A DNA stretch of 64,000 nt from a virus. This document shows, piece after piece, positions 61,382 to 64,000 of the stretch. The position numbers and the translations under genes were made by a program. The notes beneath the pieces were generated by a model. The model was not told the DNA's origin. It did no database searches and saw only the letters and a program-made list of their open reading frames with translations. Numbering within the stretch: the stretch's first letter is position 1; every line of letters starts with the position of its first letter. Where the stretch lies: IMG/VR virus record IMGVR_UViG_3300033153_006968, positions 1-64,000 of that record; one strand, written 5' to 3'.

Positions 61382-63820
61382 TTAAGTCACAATACCATCG
61401 GTAGTTCGAATAGCGGCAACACTCAAGCCAGTATTGTTCACGGTACCAGAAGTTTCAAATGGTAAGATACCTTTCTTTCTCACTCGGATTAAGACAGTTC
61501 TGTTACTTAGGTAAAGGATACTTTGTTCAACGGATGTACCTCCAGCTTCTTCGTCAATGAATGGGACATATGCATCATCGGCATCGTCATAATTCGCAAC
61601 AAGAACTGGACTTATTCCGCTGAAGATCTTCCCAGACCATGAGGTAAATATATATCTTTGTTCAGATCCATCATCGTTGTTAATAACTCTTAGAATTCCA
61701 GCAGCAGGAGTATCTTGAGCAATATTCTCTACAACTTCAAAAGTACTGAGACCTGATGTGTTGTTAGTATTATGGCTCTGGTATTGGGCCTTATTAATTG
61801 CACCCGCAGCTGTTAAGAAAACACCAACTCTATCACCAGTTATCAAAGAAGAAACCGTAACAGTAACAGAGATCGGCGGAGTCTGTGTAGCTCCAGCCGC
61901 ATCAATTAATTGATAACTTTGACCAGAAGCCATGCCGGAAACCCAAACACTTTGAGCACCGAAGAATTTACCACCAGCGAATGTCCCAAATGGAGCTGAT
62001 TTAACAGGAGTATATCCTGTAAACGCCTGAATATATTCTTCGCCATCCAGTTCTGTAATCACTCCGTCAATAACTGTATACATAGCAAAATCAGAATCTT
62101 CTCTACAGACGAACTTCAGGTATTGATATACTTGCGCTAGGGTTCTTCCAGCCTCATAGATATCGCCACCCTGTATAATCACGTCATAGGATTTATCAGA
62201 TTGCTGTTCAAATGCTTTTAACATAGTATGAGAAGACTGAAGAGCCTGATCGGGAGTTGCGGTTGCACTAGACAGCTGTCCAGAAACCTCATTCCCACTC
62301 AAGTCAGTGCTAGTACAATTGCCCAATGTTAGAACACTAGATGAGTCTTTTAGAACAATTGCAGTTTGAGCCTGTCCATCATCCCATGTAACCTGTTCTC
62401 CTACGGTAAATGTACCGCTAGTACCACCTGTAGTTACTGTCCCATTTACGAATGCAACAGTTATGTCGCTAAACCCCGATACAGCAGTAATACTATCGGC
62501 ATCAAGAGTAACGTCTCCATCAGTAGCCCCTGTCGCATTTTCGTCATCGTCAAAAGTTGTGTAATAAGCTTCTCTAGCAGTCCCAGTAACAGTTTCGTCC
62601 ACTTGACAAACTGCCTTATCGTTAGCTCCATCAACTCCTCTAAGTAATCTCTTAGCGCCAGAAGTAAGGCCAGTAATAATTTGCCCTAATGTGCTAAAGT
62701 CGGATGCCTCAGCGTCCCAAGAAAGAAGAGTATCTCCAAGAGTCCCGTTCGTAATTCCGGTTGCACCAGAAGTTCCACCAGAAAAACTCTCGTCATCCGA
62801 AAGAGTTCCTTTCACTCCGCTAATTCCAAGTAGTCCAACACCAGAAGAATATTCTACAAAAGATATAACTTCAGCACTCCAAGTACCATTGGTCTCAGAA
62901 ATAATTTCTCCTGTTGAGAAATCAGTACCGACCCCGCCGTCATACAAAAGATAATAGTCGGCCGTAGTATGATCTAAGTCTGTAGCTGTACCTAACGGTA
63001 CGGCGTTACGCCCACCTTCGCCAAGATCGATTTCGAAATGGTCAAAGCTATCACTTTCTTGTCTTGCGAAAACAGTCACATATCCCTTTGGTTCACCAAG
63101 TTCGTAACCAGCTTCTTTAATCTTAAGTAAAACGTCAATATGACCACGATTCCAATTGTCTAAATTACTCCATTCGTCAAGGACTATACCTCCTTGGAAA
63201 ATATAAGCTTGGGGAGACGGATCGGACGAAATTGTACCAAGAGTATATACGTTAGTATAAAGTTCCTCTCCGCTCAAAGAACCGCCAGCATCTATTAAGT
63301 TTCCAGCTCCACTACCTGCACCATCGGTAACATCAAGAGCAGTTCCGACATCTGTAAATTCGTCAGACGCATCACCGTTATCAACCCGGATCCACCAGTA
63401 TCTCTTTGTATTGTCGTAAGATAGTAACGTTCCGGTATCTGTAGGAGAACCACCAGAGTACCCAATTTCCTCTCCTAAGTCTCCAGAGCCAGCCCAAACA
63501 TAACCGCCAGCTTCAAGTTTCAGGAGTCGAACACCATCGTCGTAACCACTAACACTATATCCATCAGTTTTAATAGCTCCGCCACTAAGGTATTTATGAG
63601 CATAAGATAATTCGCCAGGATCTAGGAACCATCCATTAATCATGGTGTAAGCAGTAGGAGTTTGAGCGCTCATAGGCTCAGGATTGTCCATCTGAGCTAA
63701 TTCGTCAAAAACGTCCTGTAACCAGGAATATAATTCGTTGACATCGTAAACGGTTGTGCCGTATTGATGATAAACTCGTCTATTTACTGTATCGATACCA
63801 AAATCTGCTCCAATAGGCAT
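61382..63820 (-). CDS. Large beta-rich virion protein, tandem family member
   Basis: An 812-aa beta-rich protein with an N-terminal helical segment (YDVNELYSWLQDVFDELAQM) and many Gly/Asp/Thr-rich repeats (for example FSGGTSGATGITNG, GTVTTGGTSGTFTVGEQVTW). It ends in a small domain ILYLSNRTVLIRVRKKGILP then FETSGTV, which is also the end of the gene just upstream. Strong ribosome site CTGGAGGAA and promoter upstream. Probably a surface-exposed head or neck protein; no family recognised. Confidence 0.62.
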   Translation of the reverse strand: MPIGADFGIDTVNRRVYHQYGTTVYDVNELYSWLQDVFDELAQMDNPEPMSAQTPTAYTMINGWFLDPGELSYAHKYLSGGAIKTDGYSVSGYDDGVRLLKLEAGGYVWAGSGDLGEEIGYSGGSPTDTGTLLSYDNTKRYWWIRVDNGDASDEFTDVGTALDVTDGAGSGAGNLIDAGGSLSGEELYTNVYTLGTISSDPSPQAYIFQGGIVLDEWSNLDNWNRGHIDVLLKIKEAGYELGEPKGYVTVFARQESDSFDHFEIDLGEGGRNAVPLGTATDLDHTTADYYLLYDGGVGTDFSTGEIISETNGTWSAEVISFVEYSSGVGLLGISGVKGTLSDDESFSGGTSGATGITNGTLGDTLLSWDAEASDFSTLGQIITGLTSGAKRLLRGVDGANDKAVCQVDETVTGTAREAYYTTFDDDENATGATDGDVTLDADSITAVSGFSDITVAFVNGTVTTGGTSGTFTVGEQVTWDDGQAQTAIVLKDSSSVLTLGNCTSTDLSGNEVSGQLSSATATPDQALQSSHTMLKAFEQQSDKSYDVIIQGGDIYEAGRTLAQVYQYLKFVCREDSDFAMYTVIDGVITELDGEEYIQAFTGYTPVKSAPFGTFAGGKFFGAQSVWVSGMASGQSYQLIDAAGATQTPPISVTVTVSSLITGDRVGVFLTAAGAINKAQYQSHNTNNTSGLSTFEVVENIAQDTPAAGILRVINNDDGSEQRYIFTSWSGKIFSGISPVLVANYDDADDAYVPFIDEEAGGTSVEQSILYLSNRTVLIRVRKKGILPFETSGTVNNTGLSVAAIRTTDGIVT

Positions 63821-63849
63821 TCAATTTCCTCCAGATATACTGATAATCT

Positions 63850-63877
63850 ATTATACCTTGTCACGCTATGGTGTAAA
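63850..63877 (-). promoter_or_regulatory. Candidate sigma70-like promoter (TTTACA-N16-TATAAT)
   Basis: TTTACA at 63872-63877, 16-bp spacer, perfect TATAAT at 63850-63855, 27 nt upstream of the 812-aa start. The -35 lies inside the 3' end of the preceding gene. Best promoter match in the window. Confidence 0.6.
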
Positions 63878-64000
63878 GTTTGGATCTGCAATCCATACAG
63901 CTGTAACTGTAAGACCATTTGAGTCAACTATACCGGTAGTCGAAAAAGGTAAATAGCCCTTATATCTAGCTCTTACAATTGCAGGTTGAGGGGTTCCAGT
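63866..64000 (-). CDS. C-terminal end of a paralogue of the 812-aa virion protein
   Basis: The frame open from the window edge to TAG at 63866-63868 ends AIVRARYKGYLPFSTTGIVD then SNGLTVTAVWIADPNFTP. It aligns with the end of the 812-aa protein (VLIRVRKKGILPFETSGTVN, NTGLSVAAIRTTDGIVT). The rest is outside the window. Tandem duplication of this protein family. Confidence 0.72.
   Translation of the reverse strand, partial: TGTPQPAIVRARYKGYLPFSTTGIVDSNGLTVTAVWIADPNFTP

Noticed and set aside
123-62954. Many open frames of 60-160 codons on the plus strand
   Set aside because: All lie antisense to long, well-supported minus-strand genes, lack ribosome sites and have amino-acid compositions of reversed coding sequence.
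1-64000. tRNA genes, CRISPR arrays, insertion sequences, att sites
   Set aside because: No cloverleaf-like segment, no regularly spaced repeat-spacer pattern, and no transposase or integrase motif was seen; the only regular repeats are inside fibre genes.

Overview
The window is a late structural region of a large contractile-tailed bacteriophage (Caudoviricetes, myovirus morphology). The evidence is a tail sheath, tail-tube-like proteins, a tail-assembly chaperone pair, very large tail-interior proteins, a baseplate hub with an M23 peptidase, and gp25-like and gpJ/gp6-like wedge proteins. Every convincing gene lies on the minus strand, so the order of expression runs from high to low coordinates. 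Coding density is very high. Junctions are mostly 1-nt TAATG overlaps or gaps of a few bases, Shine-Dalgarno sites are usually clear, and all three stop codons occur, so this looks like genetic code 11. No capsid, portal, terminase or replication gene is present, so this is only part of the genome. The peptidoglycan-cleaving hub and bacterial-type ribosome binding sites point to a bacterial host, which the sequence does not identify further.

Layout in transcription order. (1) 64000-58286: virion surface or neck proteins, with a partial gene and an 812-aa protein that are paralogues, a 53-aa coiled-coil protein, a beta-helix-like 486-aa protein, a 215-aa protein and an Ig-like protein. (2) 58286-52083: a 1294-aa repeat-rich fibre protein ending in a C1q/TNF-like domain, then three neck or tail-completion candidates. 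(3) 52058-47515: tail sheath and three paralogous tube-fold proteins, with an intrinsic terminator after the first. (4) 47446-46103: tail-assembly chaperone pair, in the same frame and separated by one UAA. (5) 46101-38082: two giant tail-interior proteins. The second carries a series of motifs resembling the catalytic core of RNA polymerase beta' (ILGSR, GIP, RHP, DFDAD), which is the most interesting signal here. (6) 38081-27269: baseplate (M23 hub, OB-fold spike-like protein, small membrane-like protein, gp25-like, gpJ-like and two further wedge proteins). (7) 27268-7496: receptor-binding and fibre proteins built from seven-bladed propellers, Ig, FN3, LamG-like and discoidin-like domains, including three tandem paralogues, one of which appears frameshifted, and an HNH endonuclease inserted at the end of a fibre gene. 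(8) 7495-5822: a membrane-anchored protein, a zinc-ribbon protein and an actin-like ATPase. (9) 5809-1: five glycosyltransferases (one GT9, three GT4, one GT2, cut by the window edge) and a SAM methyltransferase, probably for glycan decoration of virion or host surface.

The genes form one logical unit: tail shaft, tail-interior ejection proteins, baseplate, adhesins, then enzymes that may modify those adhesins or the cell surface. Functions are read from motifs, domain appearance and gene order only. No database search was possible.
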